NCBI GenBank assembly: GCA_016194865.1
Contig: JACQAT010000007.1
Span: 124,001-188,000 of the forward strand
Length of the DNA: 64,000 bases
Source: Chloroflexota bacterium
GTDB taxonomy: Bacteria; Chloroflexota; Limnocylindria; P2-11E
Reading direction: 5' to 3'
In this document: in pieces, positions 15,851 through 24,484 of the stretch
Position numbering within the stretch: the first letter of the stretch is position 1
How the letters are laid out: each line of letters opens with the position of its first letter
Position numbers and translations under genes: made by a program
Notes under the pieces: model-generated
What the model saw: the letters and a program-made list of their open reading frames with translations, nothing else
What the model was told of the DNA's origin: nothing
Databases searched by the model: none

Positions 15851-16823
15851 GCTCGTGCGTGGCGCGGGGATCCCGTTCCACGCGACGCCGTTCCCGAGCC
15901 TGCGAGACCCCGACTCGCGCCTGTCCCTCGTCACACGCGCGCTGCTGCTTCCGGTGGCGCTCGTCGACGCGCTCTTCCAGATCGCGCGCCATCGGCCACG
16001 TGTGTGCTGCACGACCGGTGGTCTGGTCTCGTTGCCGATCGTCCTCGCCGCGCGCCTACTCCGCGTCCCTGTCTACATCTGGGAGGGCAACGTCGTCCCC
16101 GGCCGGGTGAATCGCCTGCTCGCGGGCCGCGCGCAGCGCGTCGGCGCGACCTTCGCCGACGGCCTCGCGGCCCTTCCCGCGCGCCGCACCGTCGTCTCGG
16201 GGACGCCGATCCGCGCGTCGCTGCTCGGCTGGACGCGCGAGCGCGGCCGCGAGCGGCTCGGCATCGCGCCGGACGACACGGTCGTGTTCGTGACCGGTGG
16301 CAGCCAGGGCTCGGAGAAGATCAACACCGCGGTCTCGGCGGTCCTGCCGCGTCTTCTGAAGCGGGCGGTCGTCCTCCATCACACCGGGACATCGCATTTC
16401 GCGCGTGCCGAGGCTGGGCGGGGGCTGCTGAGCGAGACCGTGCGCGATCGCTACCGGCCCTATGCCTACCTGCGCGAGGACATGGGCGCGGCGCTCGCGA
16501 GCGCGGACCTCGTCGTCGCCCGCGCGTCGTCGTCGTCGATCATGGAGCCGCTCGCGTTCGGCGTGCCGCTCGTTCTCATCCCGTTCGCCGCGTCCGCGGA
16601 CGCCCATCAGGAGGCGAACGCGCGCGCGATCGCGCAACAGGGCGCGGCCATCACGATCCGCGAGAGCGAGCTCGACGCTGATCGCCTGTGCGCCGTCGTC
16701 CTCGGTCTGCTGGATGACCGTTCGCGGCACGAGCGCATGCGCACCGCGGCGAAGGTCGCCGGGAGGCCCGACGCGGCGATCGCGATCGCGCGGGACGTGC
16801 TGGCCCTCGGCCGCTGCGTGTGA
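15669..16823 (+). CDS. murG: Lipid II synthase (UDP-GlcNAc transferase MurG)
   Basis: A 384-residue GT-B glycosyltransferase that adds GlcNAc to lipid I on the inner membrane face. Visible motifs are LLVGGGTGGHVSPLLAIAEA, the N-terminal acceptor-side loop ending CCTTGGLVSLP, VTGGSQGSEKIN and RASSSSIMEPLAFGVPLVLIPF with the UDP-GlcNAc-binding glutamate. Start ATG 15669 has GGCGGGGG just upstream; TTG 15648 in frame is an alternative. It overlaps the ftsW open frame by 182 bases and murC by four (GTGA). Confidence 0.92.
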   Translation: MPPPTPERAEQRSPRACRVLLVGGGTGGHVSPLLAIAEAVDEIAPATSFRFLGGRRGLEGELVRGAGIPFHATPFPSLRDPDSRLSLVTRALLLPVALVDALFQIARHRPRVCCTTGGLVSLPIVLAARLLRVPVYIWEGNVVPGRVNRLLAGRAQRVGATFADGLAALPARRTVVSGTPIRASLLGWTRERGRERLGIAPDDTVVFVTGGSQGSEKINTAVSAVLPRLLKRAVVLHHTGTSHFARAEAGRGLLSETVRDRYRPYAYLREDMGAALASADLVVARASSSSIMEPLAFGVPLVLIPFAASADAHQEANARAIAQQGAAITIRESELDADRLCAVVLGLLDDRSRHERMRTAAKVAGRPDAAIAIARDVLALGRCV

Positions 16824-18148
16824 GATATCACGTCGTGGGCATCGGTGGGGCGGGGATGTCAGCCGTCGCGCGGCTGCTGCTCGCGCATGGCCAGGTGAGC
16901 GGATCGGATGCGGGCCACTGGCCGCTCGGCGACGCGCTTCTGCCTCTCGGCGTCACGGTGCATGACGCCTTCGCGGCCCGCCACGTGGCCGGCGCCGACG
17001 TCGTCGTGCGGTCGAGCGCGTACGGCGTGACGAACGTCGAGGTCGCGGAGGCCGAGCGGCGCGGGATCCCGGTGTGGAAGCGCCACGACGCCTGGAAGCT
17101 GCTCGCCGGAGGGAAGCGCGTCGTCGCCGTCAGCGGGACGCATGGCAAGACGACGACCACGGCCATGGTCTGGAGCGCGCTCCGTGCCGGCGGCGTCGAC
17201 GCCTCGCTCATCTGCGGCGCGCGGCTGCGTGACCTCGGCAGCAACGCGCACCTGGGTCGCGACGCCACCCTGGTCATCGAGGCGGACGAGTACGACAACG
17301 CCTTCCTCGCGCTCGACCCGGAGGTCGCCGTGGTCCTCAACGTCGAGCACGATCACGTCGATCTGTTCCCGACGGAGACCGCGTATCGCGAGGCGTTCCG
17401 CGCCTTCGCGCGCCGCGTCAAGCCCGGCGGCGCGCTGGTCGTGTGCGCCGACGACCCCGGTGCGCGCGGGCTCGCGGCAGTGGACGCGGTCACCTACGGG
17501 ACGAGCGCGGATGCCGGCTATCGCGTCGTACCAGCGGCCGATGGGCACGCGCTGCGCCTGCCCGACGGCGCGACCGTCCCGCTGCGGCCGCGTGTCCCTG
17601 GCCTGCACAACGTGCTCAACGGCGCCGCCGCGATCGCCGCCGCGGCGCTGCTCGGTGTCGCGCCGCGGTCCGCGAGCGAGGGCGTCGCTTCCTTCGGCGG
17701 CACCGAGCGGCGGCTCGAGGAGCTCGGCCGCGAGGATGACGTCCTCGTCGTCGACGACTACGCGCACCACCCGAGCGAGCTGCGTGCGTCCATCGAGGCC
17801 CTCCGGCCGCGTGGGTCGCGGATCGTCGCGGTGTTCCAGCCGCACACGCCGAGCCGGCTCGCCGCCTTCAGCGCGGGCTTCAGCGCGGTCCTTCGGGACG
17901 CCGATGCCGCGGTGGTCGCGGAGACCTTCAGCTCGGCTCGCGAGGGCGCGCTCGAGGGCGGCGCCCGCGCGCTCGCGGACGCGTCGGGCGCGCGCTACGC
18001 GCGTGATCCCGACGACGCGGCGCGGATCGCGGCGGATCTCGCGCGCCCCGGGGACGTCGTCCTCATCGCCGGAGCCGGCGACATCCGCGCGGCGGGCGTG
18101 GCGCTGCTCGCGCTGCTCCGGGCGCGTGCGGCGACGACCGTCTCGTGA
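16820..18148 (+). CDS. murC: UDP-MurNAc--L-alanine ligase
   Basis: A 442-residue Mur ligase that adds the first stem residue, L-Ala. The N-terminal nucleotide-binding turn VGIGGAGMSAVA is followed by ATPase motif SGTHGKTTTTAM, EADEYDNAF, LNVEHDHVDLF, the FGGTERRLEELG segment and VDDYAHHPSELRA, all typical of MurC. The start is GTG 16820 inside the murG stop overlap. It ends in a GTGA overlap with murB. Confidence 0.94.
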   Translation: MRYHVVGIGGAGMSAVARLLLAHGQVSGSDAGHWPLGDALLPLGVTVHDAFAARHVAGADVVVRSSAYGVTNVEVAEAERRGIPVWKRHDAWKLLAGGKRVVAVSGTHGKTTTTAMVWSALRAGGVDASLICGARLRDLGSNAHLGRDATLVIEADEYDNAFLALDPEVAVVLNVEHDHVDLFPTETAYREAFRAFARRVKPGGALVVCADDPGARGLAAVDAVTYGTSADAGYRVVPAADGHALRLPDGATVPLRPRVPGLHNVLNGAAAIAAAALLGVAPRSASEGVASFGGTERRLEELGREDDVLVVDDYAHHPSELRASIEALRPRGSRIVAVFQPHTPSRLAAFSAGFSAVLRDADAAVVAETFSSAREGALEGGARALADASGARYARDPDDAARIAADLARPGDVVLIAGAGDIRAAGVALLALLRARAATTVS

Positions 18149-19014
18149 GCGTCGCTCTCGGCGCTCGCGGCGAGCCGATGCGCGACCACACCTCGCTGCG
18201 CATCGGCGGCCCGGCCGACTACTTCATCCGGGCCGCGAGCGAGGAGGACCTGCTGGGAGCGATCCACGTCGCACGCGTGAACGAGCTGCCGGTCTTCGTC
18301 CTCGGCGGCGGCACCAATCTGCTGGTCGCCGATCGCGGCATCCGCGGCGTCGTCCTCGAGAACGCCTCCCACGACGCTTCGGTCGACGGCGCGATCGTGA
18401 CGGCGTCGTCGGGGACGCCGCTCGCGAGCGTCGCCGCGGCCGCGGCACGCGCCGGGGTCGAGGGGCTGGAATGGATGGCGACGGTCCCCGGCACCGTCGG
18501 TGGCGCGGTGCATGGCAACGCCGGCGCCTTCGGCGGCGAGACCGCGGACGTGCTCGTCGACGCGACGCTCGTGGATCTGAACGGCGATCAATGGGTCTCG
18601 CGCGCGGACGAGCTCGGCTTCGCGTACCGCACGAGCTCGCTCCAGGGCACGCCGATCGTGTGCCTGAGCGCGCGTTTCCGCGGCCAGCGCGGCGATCGCG
18701 CGCGCGCCGTGCGACGCATCAAGGAGATGGCCAACGAGCGCATCCAGAAGCAGCCCCTCGCGCAGCCGAATACGGGCTCGATCTTCCGCAACCCGCCGGG
18801 CGATCATGCGGGCAGGCTCATCGAGGCCGCGGGGCTGAAGGGCCACACCGTGGGCGGCGCGCAGGTGAGCCAGAGACACGCCAACTTCATCGTGAACGTC
18901 GGCGGCGCCTCCGCGCAGGATGTCTGGGAGCTGATGCAGCTCTGCATGGCGACGGTCCAGGAGCGGTTCGGCGTGCAGCTCGTTCCCGAGGTCGAGCGGG
19001 TGGGTGAGTGGTGA
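18145..19014 (+). CDS. murB: UDP-N-acetylenolpyruvoylglucosamine reductase
   Basis: A 289-residue flavoenzyme that reduces UDP-GlcNAc-enolpyruvate to UDP-MurNAc. FAD-binding motifs include HTSLRIGGPADYF, VLGGGTNLLVAD and MATVPGTVGGAVHGNAG. The catalytic region includes YRTSSLQG, QPNTGSIFRNPPGDHAGRLIEAAGLKG in pieces and QVSQRHANFIVN. It lacks the extra loop of type I enzymes. It is the last typical high-GC gene before the lower-GC block inserted ahead of ftsQ. Confidence 0.93.
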   Translation: MSVALGARGEPMRDHTSLRIGGPADYFIRAASEEDLLGAIHVARVNELPVFVLGGGTNLLVADRGIRGVVLENASHDASVDGAIVTASSGTPLASVAAAAARAGVEGLEWMATVPGTVGGAVHGNAGAFGGETADVLVDATLVDLNGDQWVSRADELGFAYRTSSLQGTPIVCLSARFRGQRGDRARAVRRIKEMANERIQKQPLAQPNTGSIFRNPPGDHAGRLIEAAGLKGHTVGGAQVSQRHANFIVNVGGASAQDVWELMQLCMATVQERFGVQLVPEVERVGEW

Positions 19015-19120
19015 CTGACGTCGACAAACGCAGACAGCGGCTTGGCGTTTGCTGGTTCCTCTCGCAGGCGAATGCGTTTGCCTATCGCCGCTCGGCGCAG
19101 GCGGAAAGGTGCTCGATACT

Positions 19121-20155
19121 GTGACCAGGATTTGGATTCTTGCGACCCGGGCCGCGGCTCATGTGGGCCGGTCGAAGGCCAGGGTCGGTTGGATCATTGT
19201 GCTCGCGACGTTCGGAGTCGATCGCCTCTTCGTCAATCGCGACGTTCACGAGGTTGCCTTCGTCCTCATTTCTGTCGTGCTGGCTTATATCTTCCTTCCC
19301 GATGTTGGTCCAGACATCGAGCGAGCCGTTGGGCTATCGTCACTGTGGCTTCGCGACGCCACCCAGCTTCGCACGACCGTTGACAGCGCACGTTTGAGGC
19401 TGGCAACGGTGGAGCTCTTGCGCTCGTTTCTGTCTCCAGCGAATGCAAATGCCGCCTGGGTCTTTGGGTGCCTGCCATTCTTGACCCTCGAAGAGCAGCC
19501 CGAGAGGGTTCTTAGCGATTTCAGATACGAGATTCACGTGGATCCGGCAGATGACGCGAGAACCTACACAGCGACTACATCACTATCGGCGAGGCGAATC
19601 TTGCCGACACCTTCGCTCTGGGTGGGTCTCGCTCGAACAACCGATGCCCTGGTCGATGAGTACATCACTTCCGGCTGTATCTTGCGTGAGCTCGTACCGG
19701 TCGAACAGTCCCTTTGGGACGAACTCGCCTTTTCTGGCAAGTTCGCCGCGACGCTGACAGTGGAGCGGCAGAGATACGTCGGGAGGCTCGATCGACAGAG
19801 CAACGATCTGATCCGCCTACTGTTTGACGAGGTACCAGTCTCGGTCGAGCCGCGAGAAACCACTCTGCTTTGCAAGTTTGTCATTCCGCGCGCCACCAGA
19901 ATGTTTCCGGTGAAGCTGGCCAGTTACTTTTGTCATGGGAGAACAGAGATATCGTTCACGATTGCGGAACCTGTTCGAACGCTAGGTGTCTTCGTTTCGA
20001 TGGCAGGGCTGCAACCACAAGATGAACGCGGTGAGAGCGCAGACATACGCGCCAGGTCCGCGTCGATCAAGGTTCGCTCCAAAGCGGACGCCCTGTTGTG
20101 GCCCGGATCAGGCGTCGTGTTCGTTTGGACGCTGCCCAATGGGGAATCGGCTTGA
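19121..20155 (+). CDS. Unknown membrane-anchored protein heading the van-like block
   Basis: A hypothetical protein of 344 residues from the GTG at 19121 (GGAAAGG lies 11 bases upstream); the frame is open from 19049. Two hydrophobic segments (VGWIIVLATFGV and VAFVLISVVLAYIFL) near the N terminus are followed by about 270 soluble residues rich in Arg and Glu with beta-like patterning. I recognise no family. Base composition is visibly lower in G+C than the mur genes upstream. Its stop overlaps the dipeptidase start (TTGA), so it is part of the inserted operon; a sensing or scaffolding role would only be a guess. Confidence 0.65.
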   Translation: MTRIWILATRAAAHVGRSKARVGWIIVLATFGVDRLFVNRDVHEVAFVLISVVLAYIFLPDVGPDIERAVGLSSLWLRDATQLRTTVDSARLRLATVELLRSFLSPANANAAWVFGCLPFLTLEEQPERVLSDFRYEIHVDPADDARTYTATTSLSARRILPTPSLWVGLARTTDALVDEYITSGCILRELVPVEQSLWDELAFSGKFAATLTVERQRYVGRLDRQSNDLIRLLFDEVPVSVEPRETTLLCKFVIPRATRMFPVKLASYFCHGRTEISFTIAEPVRTLGVFVSMAGLQPQDERGESADIRARSASIKVRSKADALLWPGSGVVFVWTLPNGESA

Positions 20156-20832
20156 CCCCTCTTGTCGATCCGCGCCGGTGCGGGGTCCCGCAGGTTCGCG
20201 GTCAAAGCCCCATCTCGATGCCGGCGCACCCGAGTGTCGCAATCACGATCGCCGAGTCCGATGAGCCTCTTGTGCCATTGCCGCGTGAGGTCATAGAACT
20301 CGCGTACTACGCGAACGAACGTTGGCCAGGCGCCAGCAAGTCGCTTCGCGCACGCGAGTCGGTCAGTTCACGACTTGCTGCTGCAGCAGTGCGATTGCCC
20401 GCAGATTTCGGCATCGTCGTCTTGGATGCTTGGCGTAGCACGCAATTTCAGCGGGCCCTCTACGAGCACTACTACCGTGACAGCAGTTTGGCTCCAGGCT
20501 TTGTGAGCGACCCGGAACATCAGCTTTGGATCCCGCCTCACGAAACAGGCGGCGCGTTGGACGTTTCATTGACCTGGAAGGGCCAGCCGTTGTCGCTCGG
20601 CACCGAATTCGACAGCTTCACGCACAAGGCCCGCCTTGACGCGTATGAAGGCAGCCGGGACGCAGAACCCTTTCGCTCGTTGCGCAGATTGCTCGTAGCG
20701 GCCCTGACGGCCGTCGACTTCTGCCCATATCCGGAGGAGTGGTGGCACTTCTCATACGGTGATCAGCACTGGGCCTACAACAAGGGACTCCCCGCGGCGC
20801 CCTACGGTCGCGTAGGCCCCGACGGTGACTGA
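20152..20832 (+). CDS. VanX-type D-alanyl-D-alanine dipeptidase (M15 family)
   Basis: A 226-residue zinc peptidase of the VanX/DdpX group, which hydrolyses free D-Ala-D-Ala. Zinc ligands and catalytic residues match the VanX pattern: H130 and D137 in PPHETGGALDVSL (seven apart, as in VanX H116/D123), then E196-W-W-H199 (VanX E181/H184), with R95 in DAWRSTQFQ matching the VanX arginine. There is no signal peptide, so it acts in the cytoplasm. Start TTG 20152 overlaps the upstream stop and the gene runs eight bases into the hydrolase gene. It sits with a second MurF and a Ddl ligase, as in glycopeptide-resistance clusters, but no vanH is present. Confidence 0.85.
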   Translation: MTPLVDPRRCGVPQVRGQSPISMPAHPSVAITIAESDEPLVPLPREVIELAYYANERWPGASKSLRARESVSSRLAAAAVRLPADFGIVVLDAWRSTQFQRALYEHYYRDSSLAPGFVSDPEHQLWIPPHETGGALDVSLTWKGQPLSLGTEFDSFTHKARLDAYEGSRDAEPFRSLRRLLVAALTAVDFCPYPEEWWHFSYGDQHWAYNKGLPAAPYGRVGPDGD

Positions 20833-21634
20833 TGTATGGCCGCATGAGACCGGTGACTTCAGCCTTGGCTCCGCGACCATTAACGGAGCCGTCGTTCGTT
20901 TCGCGGTGGCTGGGATGGGGCCACCTGTCCTTCTTCTCCATGGCTGGGGGGGTGAGATCAAGTCCTGGGGCATCCTGCCCGGAGCGTTGCTTGATCGAGG
21001 TTTTCGCGTCCTCGTACTGGATCTACCCGGCTTCGGCGCGAGCAGCCTGCCCGCGGCATGGAGCATCAACGATTACGCGAGATGCGTCCGAGAGCTTGCG
21101 GCTCAAGTCGGGATCGAACGATGCGACATCGTTGCTCACTCTTTCGGCGGTCGTGTCGCGCTCGTCCTTGGGGCGACCGATCCCGCCTTCATCATTCGCC
21201 TGGCATTGATGGCCCCCGCCGGCATTCGCCTGAAGTCGTTCCGATTGACGGTTTGGTCGAAGGTGATCTACCCGGTCTTACGTACTTTCCGTCGCGGCGC
21301 ACAGTCAATCGGATTGCGAAGCGGGGAGTCCATCGGCGATGCCTTCTATCGTCGGGTTGGAGCCGTCGATTATGCAAATGCGCAGGGCACGCTTCGTTCG
21401 ACGTTCGTCAAGGTCGTGCGCGAGGATTTGCGTACGTACGCAAGACAGGTCAAGGCGCCGACACTCTTGATTTGGGGTGAGCTCGACCGCGAAACACCGC
21501 TCTTGCAAGGGAAGATTCTCAGCCAACTCATCCCGGATTGCGGATTAGTGGTAATTCCGGGCGCTGGACACTTCGCATACTTGGAACGCAGCGACTATTG
21601 CCTAACCGTGATCGCTCATTTCCTTGGCCGTTAG
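20825..21634 (+). CDS. Alpha/beta hydrolase in the van-like block
   Basis: A 269-residue alpha/beta-hydrolase fold protein. The oxyanion region is LLHGWGG, the nucleophile elbow AHSFGGRVAL, the acid is in WGELDRETP and the histidine in GAGHFAYLE. The substrate is not evident; carboxylesterase, thioesterase or amidase are possible. There is no signal peptide. Translation is coupled to both neighbours (8-base overlap upstream, 11-base overlap downstream), so it probably acts on an intermediate of the same pathway, for example an ester or D-amino-acid derivative of the stem terminus. Confidence 0.85.
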   Translation: MTDVWPHETGDFSLGSATINGAVVRFAVAGMGPPVLLLHGWGGEIKSWGILPGALLDRGFRVLVLDLPGFGASSLPAAWSINDYARCVRELAAQVGIERCDIVAHSFGGRVALVLGATDPAFIIRLALMAPAGIRLKSFRLTVWSKVIYPVLRTFRRGAQSIGLRSGESIGDAFYRRVGAVDYANAQGTLRSTFVKVVREDLRTYARQVKAPTLLIWGELDRETPLLQGKILSQLIPDCGLVVIPGAGHFAYLERSDYCLTVIAHFLGR

Positions 21635-23264
21635 CGCGTTAGCGCACGCAGTGATCGAGTCCGTGCTGGCCGTTGGGTTCTGCCTGTCGCTGGCCTCAAG
21701 ACTTCATCGCCTCCTGCTTTTCTTCCAGCAGGAGGAGTACCAGAGGATTCGTTTCCTGCGATGGTGTGTGCGGAATCTCGGTCGCTCTATTGGCGTCGTC
21801 GTCCCTGCGATCCTCATCGTCTCCGCCTTGGCCGTGGTCGCCGATGTTTCCGGCGCTAGCAACCTTGTCGTCGCGTTAGGAAGCATTGGTGTGATTTGTG
21901 CCAGTGAATTGCGCTCGAGGGGGCACGCAGCGAAGAAGCCCTTGACGTGGACCAAGCGAGCGCGCTTGATGTGGCTTGCCGCTGTGCTTCTTGGTACGAC
22001 ACTTGGAGCCGCTAGCGTCGTACGGTGGGACGGCGCGACGGTGAACGTCGCGGATACGGGCGCGTTTCAAATCATGCTACTGGCCGCGGTCATCCTGACA
22101 GCGCCGATCATTCTTGTGTGCGGCGACCTGATGATATTCCCGATCGTGCGGCGCTGGCACCTCGCGGTGATTAGAGATGCTCACGAGCAACTCGGCATCG
22201 CCCGACCACGGATCGTCGGTGTGACCGGTAGCTATGGCAAGACCAGCACCAAGGAAATCACGGCGCAGCTTCTTGGAATCCGCTATCGAACCGCAAAGAC
22301 GCCGGGCAGCTACAACACGCTACTCGGTCTCGCCTCCGCAATTCGAGACGGCCTGATCAGGGATAAGCCAGCTTTCTTGGTGGCGGAATACGGCGCGTAC
22401 CGAAGAGGCGAGATTGACAGAATGACTCGCCTCGCACGCCCTGACATCGCCATCATCACCGCGATTGGCCCGCAACACTTAGAGCGGTTTGGTTCGCTGG
22501 AGGCGATTACCGAGGCAAAGTTCGAACTTCTCCGGGCAGTACCGCCAGAGGGCCTCGTGGTGATCAACGCCGATGACGAGCGGTGCTACGCGTTACGCAC
22601 GCGGGTTCCCTCGCCGTCGGTAACATTCTCGTGGCGTGTTCCGCGTGCTGACTCGTTCGTCTGGGCCACTGACGTAGAAATGAGCGCTGCTGGCCTGAAT
22701 TTTGTGATTCGTTTGCATGACGGGCGCTCCGCCCATTCCCAGACACGACTCCTGGGTTCCCACAATGTGTCGAACATCTTGGCGGGCTCCGCGGTCGCAC
22801 TTAATTGTGGCATTACGTTGGAGGAGATTGTCACTGCCATCGCGGCCTTACGCCCCGTGACTCACCGGCTGGAACTGAAGCAGGGGAGTGGAGGCGTGAC
22901 GATCATCGACGACTCCTACAACTCCAATCCCGCCGGCGCCGCAAATGCCCTGGACACACTTGCCGAGTTTTCGGGCGGCAGAAGGTTCCTGGTGACACCC
23001 GGCCTTGTCGAGCTTGGGCGAGAAGGACCCACCGAAAATCAGCGACTCGGCCGGCTTGCTGCGGCGCGTGTTGACGAAGCGATACTGGTTGGTGGGGCGT
23101 CGACGCGGGCGTTGGTCCGCGGTTTGCGCGAAGGCGGCTTTGACGACGATCGCCTTTCCGTAGTGCCCAATCTGGCCGCTGCGACCGAGCTATTGCGTTC
23201 AAAGGTCCGACGAGGCGATACGGTCTTGCTGATGAACGATCTGCCGGACCTCTACGAAACGTGA
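21624..23264 (+). CDS. Membrane-fused MurF-like ligase
   Basis: A 546-residue Mur ligase with an N-terminal membrane domain. Hydrophobic segments lie at about 14-32, 56-76, 82-94, 115-133 and 149-170. The ligase follows: VGVTGSYGKTSTKE (199-210), LVAEYGAYRRGEIDR, TAIGPQHLERFGS, INADDER, the MurF-type VTHRLELKQ...IIDDSYNSNPAGA, and a C-terminal domain. It should attach a D-amino-acid dipeptide to the UDP-MurNAc tripeptide or to a membrane-bound precursor. It is a paralogue of the murF at 10035 and lacks MurF's own N-terminal UDP-binding domain, which the membrane part seems to replace. Start TTG 21624 overlaps the hydrolase gene. Confidence 0.85.
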   Translation: MAVSALAHAVIESVLAVGFCLSLASRLHRLLLFFQQEEYQRIRFLRWCVRNLGRSIGVVVPAILIVSALAVVADVSGASNLVVALGSIGVICASELRSRGHAAKKPLTWTKRARLMWLAAVLLGTTLGAASVVRWDGATVNVADTGAFQIMLLAAVILTAPIILVCGDLMIFPIVRRWHLAVIRDAHEQLGIARPRIVGVTGSYGKTSTKEITAQLLGIRYRTAKTPGSYNTLLGLASAIRDGLIRDKPAFLVAEYGAYRRGEIDRMTRLARPDIAIITAIGPQHLERFGSLEAITEAKFELLRAVPPEGLVVINADDERCYALRTRVPSPSVTFSWRVPRADSFVWATDVEMSAAGLNFVIRLHDGRSAHSQTRLLGSHNVSNILAGSAVALNCGITLEEIVTAIAALRPVTHRLELKQGSGGVTIIDDSYNSNPAGAANALDTLAEFSGGRRFLVTPGLVELGREGPTENQRLGRLAAARVDEAILVGGASTRALVRGLREGGFDDDRLSVVPNLAAATELLRSKVRRGDTVLLMNDLPDLYET

Positions 23265-23289
23265 TGCAGGCACGTGGGAGGCTGCACTG

Positions 23290-24477
23290 GTGACACTGAA
23301 CGTCGCCGTCATCTACGGCAGTCGGTCCGTCGAACACGACGTATCCGTGATAACCGCTCTCCAGGTCATGGGTTGGCTTGATCGGAGCAAATACCAGGTG
23401 CTGCCTGTCTTCATTACACGCACCGGTGCATGGGTCTCGGATCCGAACCTCTTTACGGGGGACATCCGGCGGGATATCGAGAGGCATAGGGAGTTGGACG
23501 CGAACCCCAAGGGCCACCTCGTCACCCTTCCGGCCGAACCAGGTACAGGCGGTTTCCTGAGCTCCCGGCGAGGACCATTTGGAGGTCGGCGCCTCCTCCC
23601 GTGTGACGTGGTGATCCCCGCTCTTCACGGTACTCATGGTGAGGACGGAAGCATTCAAGGGTTGTTGGAACTCGCGGACATGCCCTATGTCGGTTCGCGA
23701 CTAGTGAGTTCGGCCATCGCGATCGACAAGATCGTCACGAAGCGCGTGTTGGTGGCCGGCAATTTCGACGTCGCACCCTGGGTGGCGACCGACCGATCCA
23801 CGTGGGCCGCGGGCCGTGCTGGCTTCCTCAAGGACATCTCTTCCGAACTGACGTTTCCCCTGTTCGTAAAGCCAGCCTGCCTTGGGTCGAGCATCGGCAT
23901 TACCAGGGTCGATGCGGTCGTTGGTCTATCGGATGCGATCGATCTGGCGCTGAGGTTCGGCGACAGGGTCTTGGTCGAAGCGGCGGTGGTCGGCGCGATC
24001 GATATCAACTGCTCCGTCCGTCGCAGCAAGACCGTGGAAGCGTCGGTCTGCGAGCAGCCGATTGGCGCTGCCGCCTTCCTGAATTTCGCAGATAAGTATC
24101 TTGGTTCGCCTGCGAAAGGAATGAAGGGCGCGCGGTCGCTCATTCCAGCGGGCATTAGCGAGGAGCTAGCTGCAAAGGTGCGTTCGCTGGCCATCAGCGT
24201 GTTCAAGGCGTTCGACTGCCGCGGCTTGGCGCGGATCGACTTTCTGGTCAGAGCCGAGACGGGGGAAGTCTTCGTGAATGAGGTCAACACACTTCCGGGT
24301 TCCTATGCGCTCTACCTGTGGCAGGCGACTGGCGTATCACCAGCTGCCGTTCTCGATGACCTCATTCAGGATGGGCTGGCGGCCGCCGAGGCTAAGCGCA
24401 CCACGACGTTTGGCTTCGAGAGTGGGATTCTCGACGGGCGCGGCGGAAGCAAGGTTGGTAGCCAGCCGCAGAAGTGA
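23290..24477 (+). CDS. D-Ala--D-Ala (or D-Ala--D-X) ligase
   Basis: A 395-residue ATP-grasp ligase of the Ddl/VanA family. E15 (SVEHDVSVITA) matches the first-D-Ala-binding glutamate of DdlB. PLFVKPACLGSSIGI is the ATP-grasp segment. The omega-loop reads NFADKYLG, keeping the KY pair typical of D-Ala-D-Ala ligases rather than the VanA loop. The C-terminal motif NEVNTLPGSYALYLW differs from the usual NTLPGM/F-T, so second-substrate specificity is open. It occupies the normal ddl position before ftsQ but has the composition of the inserted block, and 25 bases separate it from the MurF-like gene. It is longer than typical Ddl (about 310-360). Confidence 0.87.
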   Translation: MTLNVAVIYGSRSVEHDVSVITALQVMGWLDRSKYQVLPVFITRTGAWVSDPNLFTGDIRRDIERHRELDANPKGHLVTLPAEPGTGGFLSSRRGPFGGRRLLPCDVVIPALHGTHGEDGSIQGLLELADMPYVGSRLVSSAIAIDKIVTKRVLVAGNFDVAPWVATDRSTWAAGRAGFLKDISSELTFPLFVKPACLGSSIGITRVDAVVGLSDAIDLALRFGDRVLVEAAVVGAIDINCSVRRSKTVEASVCEQPIGAAAFLNFADKYLGSPAKGMKGARSLIPAGISEELAAKVRSLAISVFKAFDCRGLARIDFLVRAETGEVFVNEVNTLPGSYALYLWQATGVSPAAVLDDLIQDGLAAAEAKRTTTFGFESGILDGRGGSKVGSQPQK

Positions 24478-24484
24478 GCCCGGC

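Noticed and set aside
19017-24480. A complete classical vancomycin-resistance cluster
   Set aside because: vanH, vanS/vanR, serine racemase and vanY are missing, and the ligase keeps D-Ala-D-Ala-type omega-loop residues.
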